A stretch of DNA of 60,652 bases from WJJR01 sp964440935 (GCA_964440935.1 CAYTTY010000019.1:1-60652); one strand, 5' to 3'; positions 25,072-35,384 are shown, counted from the stretch's first letter. The notes: generated by a model from the sequence alone, not told the origin. A program made the numbers and translations.

Positions 25072-25742
25072 CCGGGGCACTGGTCAATACCGGTACCGTG
25101 ATTGTCGGCTCTGTGATCGGCCTGGCAATCGGCGACCGTCTTCCCGAGAAGATCAAGACATCGGTGCTCAACTCACTTGGTCTGGTCACCTTGTGGATTG
25201 GCATTACCATGGTGATTGACGGGACGCGCTTTCTGGTCATCGTGGGATCGCTCATCATCGGGGGGGTTATTGGTGAGGTGTTGGCTATCGAAGCGGCACT
25301 CGCACGCTTTGCCGAATGGCTGAAATTGCGGACCGGATCATCGTCGGGGAAATTTGTGAGTGGCTTTGTGACGGCGTCGTTACTCTTCTGTGTGGGACCG
25401 ATGACCGTGGTTGGGTCGATTCAGGACGGTACCGTCGGTGATGCCACGTTGATCTTCACTAAGTCCGTCATGGATGGATTTGCCGCGATGGCATTGTCGG
25501 CGGCGACCGGGATTGGGGTGATCTTCTCGGCCATCACAGTTCTGGTCGTCCAGGGATCGCTGACACTGCTGGGGCAGTCGCTGGCCGACCTGACCGCTCC
25601 CGAATCGCTGAATCAGTTGTCGGCTGTGGGAGGGCTACTCATGCTGGGGCTTGGGTTTCGTCTACTCGGCATCAAGGACATACCTGTTGCGAATTATCTC
25701 CCGTCGCTGGTCATTGTCTCCGTGTTGATGCTTTTTCTCTAA
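25068..25742 (+). CDS. DUF554 family membrane protein
   Basis: A 224-residue protein with about six to seven hydrophobic segments. The opening TGALVNTGTVIVGSVIGL, the central KFVSGFVTASLLFCVGPMTVVGSIQDG and the DGFAAMALSAATGIGV segment are characteristic of DUF554 (YdfK/YqgA-like), whose function is unknown; a small-molecule transporter role has been suggested for the fold. The start forms an ATGA overlap with the lipoprotein gene, which fixes it. Confidence 0.85.
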   Translation: MTGALVNTGTVIVGSVIGLAIGDRLPEKIKTSVLNSLGLVTLWIGITMVIDGTRFLVIVGSLIIGGVIGEVLAIEAALARFAEWLKLRTGSSSGKFVSGFVTASLLFCVGPMTVVGSIQDGTVGDATLIFTKSVMDGFAAMALSAATGIGVIFSAITVLVVQGSLTLLGQSLADLTAPESLNQLSAVGGLLMLGLGFRLLGIKDIPVANYLPSLVIVSVLMLFL

Positions 25743-25803
25743 TGTTAAATTCGCCGGGGAAAGCGATGAGTGACCCCATTTCTGAGACACAAGGAGGTCG
25801 TCT

Positions 25804-26580
25804 GTGAAATTTATGTTAAGCACAATTTTAGTCTTCGCGTTAGCTGTCACGGCGTCGGCTGCCATTCAGACGGAGACTGTCGAATATGAACACGACGGTG
25901 TCGTCCTCGAAGGTTTCCTCGCTTATGACGATGCGGCAGAGGATCCGCTGCCCGGCGTGCTGGTCGTGCATGAGTGGACAGGCCTGGGCGACTATGTCCA
26001 GTCGCGTTGCCGGGAATTGGCGGAACTGGGCTACGTCGCGTTTGGGGCGGACATCTATGGGAAGGGCATCCGGCCGGAGGGTCCTGAGGCCGCCGGCGAG
26101 GAAGCCTCGAAGTATCGTTCCGACCGACCTTTGATGCGTGCACGTGCACAGGCCGGACTTGATCAGTTGCGCAGCTATGATCAGGTCGATGGCGAGCGGG
26201 TTGCCGCCATTGGCTACTGTTTTGGCGGCGGCGTGGTCCTCGAATTAGCACGTAGCGGCGCCGACGTGGATGGGGTTGTGAGTTTTCATGGCAATCTCGA
26301 CACACCGAATCCCGATGACGCTCAGCAGATTGTCGGGCAGGTGTTGGTTTGTCATGGAGCAGCCGATCCGTATGTACCCCAGGAACAAGTCCAGGCGTTC
26401 TGGGATGAAATGAACAACGCCAATGTTGACTGGCGCATGATTGCCTATGGCAACGCCGTTCACAGCTTCACCAACCCGGCCCGTGGGGAAGATGCGTCGC
26501 AGGGGGCCGCATATAATTCCAAGGCCGATCGCCGGTCATGGCAGGACATGCAGGATTTCTTCGACGAGATCCTTTGGTAG
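25804..26580 (+). CDS. Exported dienelactone hydrolase family protein
   Basis: A 258-residue alpha/beta hydrolase with an N-terminal signal peptide (MKFMLSTILVFALAVTASAA). The catalytic triad is visible: Cys in GYCFGGG, Asp in HGAADPYVP and His in AVHSFTN. VHEWTGLGDYV supplies the oxyanion-hole side and GADIYGKG is also typical. The founding members open dienelactones in chloroaromatic breakdown; exported relatives have unknown ester substrates. The start is GTG, with AAGGAGG about 6 bases upstream. It stands alone. Confidence 0.85.
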   Translation: MKFMLSTILVFALAVTASAAIQTETVEYEHDGVVLEGFLAYDDAAEDPLPGVLVVHEWTGLGDYVQSRCRELAELGYVAFGADIYGKGIRPEGPEAAGEEASKYRSDRPLMRARAQAGLDQLRSYDQVDGERVAAIGYCFGGGVVLELARSGADVDGVVSFHGNLDTPNPDDAQQIVGQVLVCHGAADPYVPQEQVQAFWDEMNNANVDWRMIAYGNAVHSFTNPARGEDASQGAAYNSKADRRSWQDMQDFFDEILW

Positions 26581-26701
26581 AGAATGGCCGATCTCGGCGT
26601 TCCGCGTCTTTCACCTTGATAACGCGTCACTTTCGACATAGCCTAGGGCGCGTTTGCAGCGTTTGCACATGCAAACCGGTTTTGTGAGAACGGTTGTCAT
26701 A

Positions 26702-27982
26702 ATGGATCGACTGCTGAAATACTCTGCGTTGGCGCTCATCTGCCTCCTGTTCGCGGGCTGTAGTGCGTCCCTCGTTCGCCAGGGCGAAACGGCCATTGAG
26801 CAGGACAATCTCGACCAAGCCGCCGCGCATTTTCAAAAAGCCCTGGACGAGAATCCCGATAATGTCCGGGCGTTGACCGGTTTGGGTAGAGTGCACTACA
26901 ATCGGGACGAGTATGCCAAGGCCGAAGACTATCTGGCGTCGGCACATCGGATCGATCCCAGTGATCCGACGGCTGCCTTCTATCTTGGCCTGGCTCGAGA
27001 GCAACAGGGAGAATACGCCGGTGCGGAAGGAGCCTACGAGGCATTCCTGTCGACCGATCCCGATGAGGATGCGGCCAAGAGTGTGCGCGGCCGTCTTCTC
27101 TATCTGAGGAATCAATCGTTGCGCCAGCAGACCCGAGATGCCATCCGACTGGAGCAAACGCTTGTTACCGATACGTTGGGCCGCCCAATCGTTGCGGTTT
27201 TGCCGTTCACACTGGCCAGCGACAGTTCTGACTCGCTGGCGCCGCTCGCCAAGGGCGTCGCGGCTGCTGTCACGTACGATCTGTTCCAGGTGAAGAGCCT
27301 GCGGATCGTCGAACGGATGCGACTTAACGATGTGCTCGCCGAGCTGGAATTGGTGCAGTCGGGTTCGGTTGATCTGGCCAGTGCGCCGCGACTGGGGCGT
27401 ATTGTTGGAGCGGATCATCTCGTGAACAGCAGTATGGAGTTTCTCGGAGATCGAGAGGTCTCCGTGCAGACGGGAATCGTCGAACCGTCGCAGGCGCTGT
27501 TCCAACTCGCTCTGACCACTCAGGAAGAGTATCTGCGCGTATGGAAACTGCAAAAGGACATCACCTTCGCGATTCTGGATTCGCTCGGTGTTGAACTGAC
27601 CCCGGCCGAACGTAACGCCATTGAGAAGATCCCTACCGAGAGTTTCCCGGCGTTTTTCGCGTTCAGCAAGGGTATTGATCAGCTGGACCAGGGCAACGTG
27701 GAACGTGCAAATGAGTATTTTGCCGAGGCGGCACAGATCGATCCCGGTTTTCAGCAAGCAGCGGAAATGGAAGAGGAGACCGGTCTATTGCTGTCGGGCA
27801 GTGTTCCTGCAGGACAATTCGAGTCGATGATGGCCGGATTTGTGACTCCACCTCCGTCATTTGACCTCGGGCCAACGCGGGAATTCTTCAACGCGGGGGG
27901 AGAGCGAGCGGCTGATCCTCGCGACGACGACGATCCGGCGGTTGAAACCGGGCGTACATCGGTGGGTGGGACGATTCCGTAA
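26702..27982 (+). CDS. TPR and CsgG-like lipoprotein
   Basis: A 426-residue lipoprotein. The lipobox is LFAGC (mature Cys near residue 20). Residues about 25-130 are three TPR units (QDNLDQAAAHFQKALDENPD, then GRVHYNRDEYAKAEDYLASA). Residues about 155-290 are CsgG/FlgT-like (IVAVLPFTLASDSSD, LAKGVAAAVTYDLFQVKSLRIVERMRLNDVLAELEL, LGRIVGADHLV). CsgG forms the outer-membrane pore for curli; related lipoproteins assemble other surface structures. Another TPR-like stretch (ANEYFAEAAQIDPGFQQAAEM) is near 340-365. It opens an operon with a barrel (10-base gap) and a giant surface lipoprotein. An upstream in-frame TTG at 26654 was rejected because the signal peptide starts at 26702. Confidence 0.8.
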   Translation: MDRLLKYSALALICLLFAGCSASLVRQGETAIEQDNLDQAAAHFQKALDENPDNVRALTGLGRVHYNRDEYAKAEDYLASAHRIDPSDPTAAFYLGLAREQQGEYAGAEGAYEAFLSTDPDEDAAKSVRGRLLYLRNQSLRQQTRDAIRLEQTLVTDTLGRPIVAVLPFTLASDSSDSLAPLAKGVAAAVTYDLFQVKSLRIVERMRLNDVLAELELVQSGSVDLASAPRLGRIVGADHLVNSSMEFLGDREVSVQTGIVEPSQALFQLALTTQEEYLRVWKLQKDITFAILDSLGVELTPAERNAIEKIPTESFPAFFAFSKGIDQLDQGNVERANEYFAEAAQIDPGFQQAAEMEEETGLLLSGSVPAGQFESMMAGFVTPPPSFDLGPTREFFNAGGERAADPRDDDDPAVETGRTSVGGTIP

Positions 27983-27992
27983 TGCAATTTAC

Positions 27993-29141
27993 ATGAGAAC
28001 TCGAGTGCTCATAATCTGTGTCTGTGTCGCGTCTGTTGTCCTCGCCGGCAGTGGATTGGTGCACGCTGCCGAGCGGGATAGACCGTACTCGCGAACGTCG
28101 CTGTTTTTTCTGTACAATGGCTGGTCGGAGGAAAGCGCCTCTGGTGACGAGGATCTGAATCAGGCCGTAGCCGGATTGTCGATTCATCAGATAGTTTCAC
28201 GGCAGTTCGAAGTCGAGTTGTCCGGAACCTATTCGAACACCAGTCTTTCGATTCCGACAAGTGACAATGTTGATTTGTCCTCGGTCAATGACACGCGGTT
28301 TCGCGCGACCGGGTACGTGGGCGAGAAACGAATCGTCAGTGCCTCACTCAAATTGAATCTACCGACCGGTCAAAAGGAACTCTCTGAGGATGAGTATCAG
28401 CTCAACGTCGCCCTGGCCGACAATGCCAAGCAGTACTATGTTCGCCGCTTTGGCCAGGGTCTGGACGTGGGAGGTGAACTTCTCTTTCGACCAATGGTTG
28501 ATGACGTTCGCTTCACGCTCGGCGGGGGTTATCTCTACAAGGGCAGTTACCAGATTCGAGCGGATGATACGGAAGAGTACAAGTACGGTGATGAGATGTC
28601 CGGCATTGCCGGCATTGCGTACCGCTCGCAGCCAGTCGACGCTTCGGTCACTGGCACCTATACGCTTTACACCGATGACGAATTCGGCGGGGAGGCGGTG
28701 TTCAAGTCCGGTCCCTCTCTTGTCATTTCCGGCCGGGCATCGTACACGGAATCGTTCCACGCGTCAGTCGGTGCCACAGTTGTCATGCGGGGCAATGCCG
28801 AACTTCCGGCGGGTGAAGAAGGGACCCTGACCGAGGAAAACCTTAAGTCGGGACGGGATGAATTTCAGATCGAGTCGAACGCAGTGATTCCGCTCCAGGA
28901 ACGGCTACGTCTGCTGGGCCGGCTGGAACTCATGAGTGTATCGGCGAACGAGTACGATTCGACGTCATCGCTGTTTCGTCCCAAGGCCAACCATGTGGGA
29001 ATTGGTGCCGGCGTTGGTTACCAGTTCACACCGGGATTATGGGGTAGTGTGGTGGGAACTTACTACACTGGTACGATCAATGATGACAACGATCTCACGG
29101 GCCTTGGCGTGACCGCAGCACTCATTTTGCGTTACTGGTAG
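27993..29141 (+). CDS. Outer-membrane beta-barrel protein
   Basis: A 382-residue exported protein. The signal peptide ends near VLAGSGLVHAA. The rest is alternating amphipathic strands with acidic turns (FEVELSGTYSNTSL, VSASLKLNLPTGQKE, VRFTLGGGYLYKGSYQI, DASVTGTYTLYT) and ends in LILRYW, the C-terminal aromatic typical of barrels inserted by BamA. No FadL or TonB signature is seen. It is the middle gene of the three-gene operon and could be the channel or anchor used by the CsgG-like protein and the giant lipoprotein. Confidence 0.75.
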   Translation: MRTRVLIICVCVASVVLAGSGLVHAAERDRPYSRTSLFFLYNGWSEESASGDEDLNQAVAGLSIHQIVSRQFEVELSGTYSNTSLSIPTSDNVDLSSVNDTRFRATGYVGEKRIVSASLKLNLPTGQKELSEDEYQLNVALADNAKQYYVRRFGQGLDVGGELLFRPMVDDVRFTLGGGYLYKGSYQIRADDTEEYKYGDEMSGIAGIAYRSQPVDASVTGTYTLYTDDEFGGEAVFKSGPSLVISGRASYTESFHASVGATVVMRGNAELPAGEEGTLTEENLKSGRDEFQIESNAVIPLQERLRLLGRLELMSVSANEYDSTSSLFRPKANHVGIGAGVGYQFTPGLWGSVVGTYYTGTINDDNDLTGLGVTAALILRYW

Positions 29142-29143
29142 AG

Positions 29144-32100
29144 ATGAATTACCTACGTGTCCATCGACTGACCACTTGTGCGTTGCTCCTCTGTGCAGTG
29201 ACGCTGCTGGTGACGTGTACCGATGTCGGCCAGGGGCCCGGGAACGGCACGCGTACGGCGAGTGTCGATGTCCGGTTATTGAAGACATCGTTGACGCAAT
29301 CGATCTCGGGCGTCGCTCTCCGGGCGATTGTCGATGATGAGGTTGTGTATCGGGACACAACCGACGTTATTGGCAACAGTTTCAACTTCGGCGAGTTTTC
29401 GCTCCCGGTCGGCGAGGCCACGATTATCGTTGAGGCGTTCGATGAACAGGGCGTGGTTGTCTATTCGGCGCAAACGACGGTCATAATCGAATCCGGCCAG
29501 TTGAATTCGGTGCAGTTGCAGTTGGTACCGGTCACGCCGCTGATGCGTCTGGCGCCGTTTCATCGCACACAGAATACTCAGGAAAAATTCGTCAGTACGC
29601 TCGAACTATATAACATCGAGCGGTTTGTCTCGACGCAATTGAAAATCACGTACAACCCGTCGTTTCTCGCATTCGATTTCAGTTCACACATTGCCGATGA
29701 GGCGTGGGGGGATGCCATCCAACACGTGACGATGGCACAACCCGGTGAACTTGACGTGAGATTCACGCGTCAGAGTGTAACAGATGATCTGGTCCCTACC
29801 GGCGTGGTCGAGTTGCTGGGCATACGTTTCCACGCCATTGCGCCGGGGATGGCTGATATTTCGATCGACGTATTGTCGCTGCTTGCGTTAAATGGTACGG
29901 TTCCGGAGTTCAGCAATCTTGTAGAAGAGGGTCAAACAGTTGAGCTGATCGGTGAGCCGGATGACGTTGTGGAGTTCGAGGATTCTGAGCTGCTCGACAT
30001 TATTCGTGAACTTCTCGATAAATCAGGTGGCGACATCTTCGTGTCGGAATTGCAGGACATTATTGAGGTCGATGCCTCAAACAGCGGGTTGTCCAACCTG
30101 GACGGGTTGGAGTTCATGATCAATATCGACAAGCTCGATTTGACCGGAAACGAACTTACCGATCTGACACCACTGGTCAACAATTCGGGTCTTGACGACG
30201 GTGATACGGTTATCGTGAAAGGCAATCCGCTCGGTGAACAAGCTCAGCAGCAGATTGAAGAGTTGCGCAACCGGGGCGTTGTCGTGATTGTTTCGATCGA
30301 CTTCACCGGAAGAGTAACCGATGACATCACCAGCCTTCCATTGCCCAATGTGACAATAGAACTGTCTGGTTCCACTGATCGATCCACGACGACCAACACG
30401 GCCGGCGAATTCGAAATCGCTGATGTCGAGGACGGGTTCTATCAGGTGTTCTTGACGCGCGATGGCTACGAATCACTCTCGGATACGGTTACGATTGCGG
30501 GCGAGTCTGTTGAACGCAATTATGAGATGACGGCGATTGTGGTGAGTACGATCATCTCGGGTACGGTCACCGACTCGGACAATAGCGCAGTTCCGATTGA
30601 AGGCGCAACAGTAACGCTGTCGGGGGAAGCGAGTGGACAGACCACGACCGACAATCAGGGCTTCTATCAGTTTTCCAGTGTGCCTCCCGGCCAGTATACG
30701 ATTGCGATTGATGCCGATGGGTATCAGCCTGCCAGCCGCACCTTCGTAGTTGAGGCGAGCATACCCGAAGTCCAGGATTTTGCTTTGGACCTGCTTGTGT
30801 TCAGCGTATCGGGCGCTGTTACCGATGTCATAACCGGCCGACCGATTTCCGGTGCGGACGTTGCTCTTGATGGACCGGTCACCGACAATACGAGCACGGA
30901 TGACCAGGGATTCTATTCGTTGAGCGGATTGCCACCCGGCCAGTACGTCATCGACTTCACCGCTAGTTTATATGAACCTGAGACTGTCGCTGTAACGATT
31001 ACCAACCAAGACGTTATCGAAGATGCCGCGCTGACACCAATTCCGCAGACGACGTCGATATCGGGAGCAGTACGCGACGACGCACAAGCGCCAATTGCCG
31101 GCGCGACGGTTGAACTCAGTGGGCCGACCAATGCGCAAACCACGACCGATGCGCAGGGGATGTACGAATTCACGGGTGTGGCGCCGGGATCGTACGAAAT
31201 GATTGCATCGGCCACTGGGTACACGTCAGATACTCTCAATGTTGTCGCCGTGGCCGGGGTTCCGCTCACCAATCAGGACTTTGTGTTGAGTCAGCTCCTT
31301 TACAGTATTTCGGGAACTGTCACCGACTCTGTCACGGGCGATCCGTTAATTTCGGCCAGTGTAAGCGTGAGCGGTCCGTTCAATGGGAACACAACGACGG
31401 ATGGCTCCGGGCAATACACGATCAGTGATCTACCGCCGGGGCAGTACACAATCGAATTGTCCGCCAGTGGATACGTTACCAAGTCGCGCGTACGGTCAAT
31501 CACCACATCGTCGCTGACAGAAGATTTCTCTCTGAGGCCAGTCGTTATCACAACCACACTCTCCGGAACCGTAACAGATGCACCCGATGGTACTACTCCG
31601 ATTGCCGGAGCGACGGTGGCGTTATCCGGTGCGATGAGCGATCAAACGACTACCAACGCGCAGGGATTCTACGAGTTCACCGACCTTCCGGAAGGTGAGT
31701 ATGATATCACCGTCTCGGCGGATGGGTTCATCACGGACGTGCTGAGCATCACGATCTCCGGCGCCGATCCGGTGATCGAGGACTTCATGTTATTGCCGGA
31801 GGTCTTCACCGTTTCCGGCAGTGTGACGGAATTTGGCACGCAGACACCCATCGCAGATGCTACAGTCAATTTGGCGGGGCCCGTCGTGCGAAACATGACG
31901 ACCGACGCGCAGGGATTTTACGAGTTGACCGATGTTCCCTCCGGCGATTACACGATGACTGTTTCGGCACCGGGTTATAATCAGACTGTTCGGCAGGTTA
32001 CGGTGTCCGGAGCGGCAACGACCGAGAATTTTGGGCTTGTGCCACTAACGGTGTCGGGGACTGTCGTGAACACCGGGGGATCGCCTCTCGTCGGAGCCGC

Positions 32101-33499
32101 TGTAACGTTGACCGGTCCTGCGCAGTATACGACCACCACCAATCAGTCGGGTCAGTATGTGATGTCGCACGTCACACCGGGAACATACACGCTTGAGGTG
32201 ACTCTGAGCGGCTATCGCACGCAGAGTATAAACCTGACTGTCGGCGGCGCATCGCTTGTGCGCGATTTCGAGCTCAAGACAGTGACGACCGTGTCCGGAT
32301 CGGTGGGGATCGTCGGTGGTGGGGGTCTTGTCGGTGTGCAAGTCGAACTGTCGGGGCCCGAAAATCAGATGACCACCACCAACGGGCAGGGCGTGTATGT
32401 CTTCAATGATGTGATCGAAGGCAACTACACAATCGACGTGTCACACACAGGATATGTTCCGCAATCGCACAACATTGTCGTCGCCGGGTCACCTGTCGTG
32501 GTGGATTTTCTGCTGGAGGCGGGGACGTATGTTGAGGGACAAGTGACCGAATTGGAGTCATCGACGCCGGTACACGGCGCAACAGTAATGTTCAATCACA
32601 ACGGTGAGGTATATTCTACGGTCAGCGGTGCGGATGGATCGTTCGAGCTCGGTGTACTGCCTCAGCAGAGTTACACAATAACGGTGGAAGCCCCGAATTA
32701 CGAGACCAATGTCTTTGTGGACACGCTGACTAGTGATTCCCTCTTCCTTCATGTGGAACTGTTCGCCATCGTGTCAACCCTGTATGGATCTGTCAAGGAT
32801 GCACAAACGGGTGAGATCATTGTGGGCGCTACCGTCACAGCCGTGGGGCCGCGTGTTCGCTCCGATCTTACCAACAGCGATGGTTGGTACGAATTCGATG
32901 ATCTGTTCTACGGTACATATGAAGTTACAGCCAGCATGCCGGGTTACATCGATGTCAAACGCGAGGTCGATCTTGGCCCTGATGGCTTGGAGGAGCACTT
33001 TGTTCTCTCCACGGAACTCACCGGTGCTGAGATGCGGATCGTTTTGACATGGAATGCTTTGCCCGAAGATATGGATTTGCATTATTGGATTTTCCAGAAT
33101 GATGATGTTGTGTACTACGTCAATTGGTTCGATAAAGGTGATTCGACTTTGACATCGTTCCCCTATGCATGGCTTGATAATGATGACTCTACAGGATTTG
33201 GACCGGAAACAATCACAATTGGTCAGCACGTACCGGATTCGGCCTGGATCCTAGTGGAAAACTACGGTCATCGCGAGGGTGGTGAACCCACGCTGACCAC
33301 GGAGTCCGGTGCACACCTGGATGTTTATCAAGGGATTACGCTGGAGCAAATGGAAGTACCGACACAGGGTAGCGGTGACTGGTGGCATGCGTTTACTATC
33401 GACCAGAACGGTAATACTAGAATCGTGAACGAATTGCTTGATCTTGGCGGGCAGTCCTCGCATGTGCCCGAAGTGAGAAAAAGTATCCTCTCGCGTTAA
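29144..33499 (+). CDS. Giant surface lipoprotein with 11 carboxypeptidase-regulatory-like domains
   Basis: A 1451-residue lipoprotein with lipobox LLVTC. Residues about 30-260 are beta-rich, including a cohesin-like segment (LYNIERFVSTQLKITYNPSFL). Then comes a short leucine-rich piece (SNLDGLEFMINIDKLDLTG, LTDLTPLVNNSG). Eleven tandem domains of about 80 residues follow, each like ISGTVTD...IEGATVTLSG...TTTDNQGFY.F..VPPGQYT..., the CarboxypepD_reg/CNA-B-like seven-stranded fold. The last 150 residues (MRIVLTWNALPEDMDLHYWI, then FGPETITIG) resemble a YfaP/DUF2135-type domain. It should form a rod holding a C-terminal head away from the membrane. The ATG directly follows the barrel gene's stop, so the operon is tight. 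Confidence 0.85.
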   Translation: MNYLRVHRLTTCALLLCAVTLLVTCTDVGQGPGNGTRTASVDVRLLKTSLTQSISGVALRAIVDDEVVYRDTTDVIGNSFNFGEFSLPVGEATIIVEAFDEQGVVVYSAQTTVIIESGQLNSVQLQLVPVTPLMRLAPFHRTQNTQEKFVSTLELYNIERFVSTQLKITYNPSFLAFDFSSHIADEAWGDAIQHVTMAQPGELDVRFTRQSVTDDLVPTGVVELLGIRFHAIAPGMADISIDVLSLLALNGTVPEFSNLVEEGQTVELIGEPDDVVEFEDSELLDIIRELLDKSGGDIFVSELQDIIEVDASNSGLSNLDGLEFMINIDKLDLTGNELTDLTPLVNNSGLDDGDTVIVKGNPLGEQAQQQIEELRNRGVVVIVSIDFTGRVTDDITSLPLPNVTIELSGSTDRSTTTNTAGEFEIADVEDGFYQVFLTRDGYESLSDTVTIAGESVERNYEMTAIVVSTIISGTVTDSDNSAVPIEGATVTLSGEASGQTTTDNQGFYQFSSVPPGQYTIAIDADGYQPASRTFVVEASIPEVQDFALDLLVFSVSGAVTDVITGRPISGADVALDGPVTDNTSTDDQGFYSLSGLPPGQYVIDFTASLYEPETVAVTITNQDVIEDAALTPIPQTTSISGAVRDDAQAPIAGATVELSGPTNAQTTTDAQGMYEFTGVAPGSYEMIASATGYTSDTLNVVAVAGVPLTNQDFVLSQLLYSISGTVTDSVTGDPLISASVSVSGPFNGNTTTDGSGQYTISDLPPGQYTIELSASGYVTKSRVRSITTSSLTEDFSLRPVVITTTLSGTVTDAPDGTTPIAGATVALSGAMSDQTTTNAQGFYEFTDLPEGEYDITVSADGFITDVLSITISGADPVIEDFMLLPEVFTVSGSVTEFGTQTPIADATVNLAGPVVRNMTTDAQGFYELTDVPSGDYTMTVSAPGYNQTVRQVTVSGAATTENFGLVPLTVSGTVVNTGGSPLVGAAVTLTGPAQYTTTTNQSGQYVMSHVTPGTYTLEVTLSGYRTQSINLTVGGASLVRDFELKTVTTVSGSVGIVGGGGLVGVQVELSGPENQMTTTNGQGVYVFNDVIEGNYTIDVSHTGYVPQSHNIVVAGSPVVVDFLLEAGTYVEGQVTELESSTPVHGATVMFNHNGEVYSTVSGADGSFELGVLPQQSYTITVEAPNYETNVFVDTLTSDSLFLHVELFAIVSTLYGSVKDAQTGEIIVGATVTAVGPRVRSDLTNSDGWYEFDDLFYGTYEVTASMPGYIDVKREVDLGPDGLEEHFVLSTELTGAEMRIVLTWNALPEDMDLHYWIFQNDDVVYYVNWFDKGDSTLTSFPYAWLDNDDSTGFGPETITIGQHVPDSAWILVENYGHREGGEPTLTTESGAHLDVYQGITLEQMEVPTQGSGDWWHAFTIDQNGNTRIVNELLDLGGQSSHVPEVRKSILSR

Positions 33500-33557
33500 G
33501 CGTCGACAGGCGTTCGCCGACCTGCGAGTGCCATCCAGTTGACTTTCTCAGTTGGTC

Positions 33558-34058
33558 TTACCCAAACGGATTCTCGTCCGCAGTCGGACCATAGATCGAC
33601 GGCAGAGGCACGTCGAGCATACGGAGATACACCGACAACTGCCCGCGATGATGGTAGACGTGGTTCATCATGATCGAGCGCGCCACAGCCAGGCGCGGCA
33701 TTTCGAGAATCGGCTGGCCGTCTTTGGTCAGCGACCATGATTTCATGATCGTTGCATCATCGAGCCTGTGGAGCGTCTCTCTGGCCTGCTCTATGCCAGT
33801 CTCAAACGAGGGGAGAAGTTCATCAATCGGTCGTGCCGACGGCCCTCTCATTTCCCCGGCATCGAAGGAGTCCCGCGTAAGCATTTTCGCGATTGCGCCA
33901 GGAACGTCGGCGACATGAAACGCCAATTGGCCCAAGGTCATTGATTTGTCATGTGGACGCCAGTCGAGCTTTTCTCCAGGTACTCGTTCGAGAACGCGAC
34001 GGGTGGTGGCGGCCTCCTGCTCCATTTCGGCAATCAGTGATTCGGCGATAGTCGGCAT
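33558..34058 (-). CDS. DinB-family putative metal-dependent protein
   Basis: A 166-residue four-helix DinB/YfiT-type protein. The three metal-binding histidines are seen in AFHVAD (near 46-51) and NHVYHHRGQ (near 132-140). Family members include bacillithiol and mycothiol transferases, but most are uncharacterised. AAGGAG lies just upstream of the ATG. It points towards the giant lipoprotein gene and ends 58 bases from it. Confidence 0.85.
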   Translation of the reverse strand: MPTIAESLIAEMEQEAATTRRVLERVPGEKLDWRPHDKSMTLGQLAFHVADVPGAIAKMLTRDSFDAGEMRGPSARPIDELLPSFETGIEQARETLHRLDDATIMKSWSLTKDGQPILEMPRLAVARSIMMNHVYHHRGQLSVYLRMLDVPLPSIYGPTADENPFG

Positions 34059-34576
34059 GTCAAATCTCCTTCAGGTTGGGTGGTCAATCATACGTCAATG
34101 GCCATCTGCCCATAATCCGAAACCGGATACGAAGGGTCAAGATCGTAGGTTGCGCAATCATTTTGGCGATGTCCGATTAATGTCCAACTATTAACGGATG
34201 GTTAAATCGCAGGGGGAGACGTCACCAGTGTGCCATTGTATCTTGGTCAGTGGCGCCCGCTCCTATGCTGCTTCTGTTGACACGCACAGCCCGCTTCAAT
34301 CGGTGTGTTGACAAGGCCTGAGTCGCAGTCCGAACGCACGTTGACGAGACAATCATTCGTAGGGGCGTACTGAGTACGCCCGCACCCGCAACGGTTTACG
34401 CGAAAGGGGCGTATTCAATACGCCCCTACAAGTGCCACGGGCAACGATGAGGCCGCGGAGACCGCGCCCCTACTCACCACCATTCTCTTCGGCACGACGA
34501 GCAAGCTCGTAGCTTCACTGACCGAGGTCAGTGGCACCCGCGGAGGGCGTGAGACGGAGTTAACCACAAACGAAAA
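34059..34576. other. Gene-free stretch with palindromic repeats
   Basis: About 500 bases with no credible gene. The centre holds a palindromic repeat (34358-34430) whose close relative is inside the protease gene at 59090-59185. Near 34480-34560 are smaller palindromes such as GAGCAAGCTCG and CTGACCGAGGTCAG. Confidence 0.6.
34358..34430. repeat. Palindromic repeat, GTAGGGGCGTA family
   Basis: Two palindromes in tandem: GGGGCGTACTGAGTACGCCC, then AGGGGCGTATTCAATACGCCCCT, linked by a GCACCCGCAACGG spacer. The first half plus spacer nearly matches 59149-59185 (cores GTACTGAGTAC and GTATTGCATAC). It is a REP-like family with at least two copies in this window. Confidence 0.75.
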
Positions 34577-34601
34577 CGGCGCTCCCTCTGGGGGAGCGCC
34601 G
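34577..34601 (-). terminator. Terminator of the superoxide dismutase gene
   Basis: CGGCGCTCCC pairs perfectly with GGGAGCGCCG around a five-base loop. Read on the minus strand it is followed by TTTTCGTTTG, 27 bases past the dismutase stop codon, as expected for an intrinsic terminator. Confidence 0.8.
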
Positions 34602-34627
34602 CATGCATTCAAACAAATCGCAATGCC

Positions 34628-35248
<621 letters not shown>

Positions 35249-35365
35249 AAATACCTCCTGTGGTTACGACGATTTATTGTTCAATACTCCATTGTCCACG
35301 TCAAATGACTCGTCCGGCGGGCTACGGTTGCCGGTTCATACCGCCGGAAGGAGGTTATACGGCCT

Positions 35366-35384
35366 GACAATGACAATCGTTATC
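35366..35384. promoter_or_regulatory. Fur-box-like operator upstream of sodA
   Basis: GACAATGACAATCGTTATC matches the 19-base Fur consensus GATAATGATAATCATTATC at 16 positions and keeps its three-hexamer structure. It lies 118 bases before the sodA ATG. On the minus strand a TATAAC lies just downstream of the box, so repressor binding would cover a promoter there. Iron repression of a Mn dismutase gene is a known arrangement in E. coli. Confidence 0.6.

Noticed and set aside
30300..33000. Long-range DNA repetition suggesting tandem duplication or an array
   Set aside because: It is the coding trace of eleven diverged protein domains; DNA identity between units is low.
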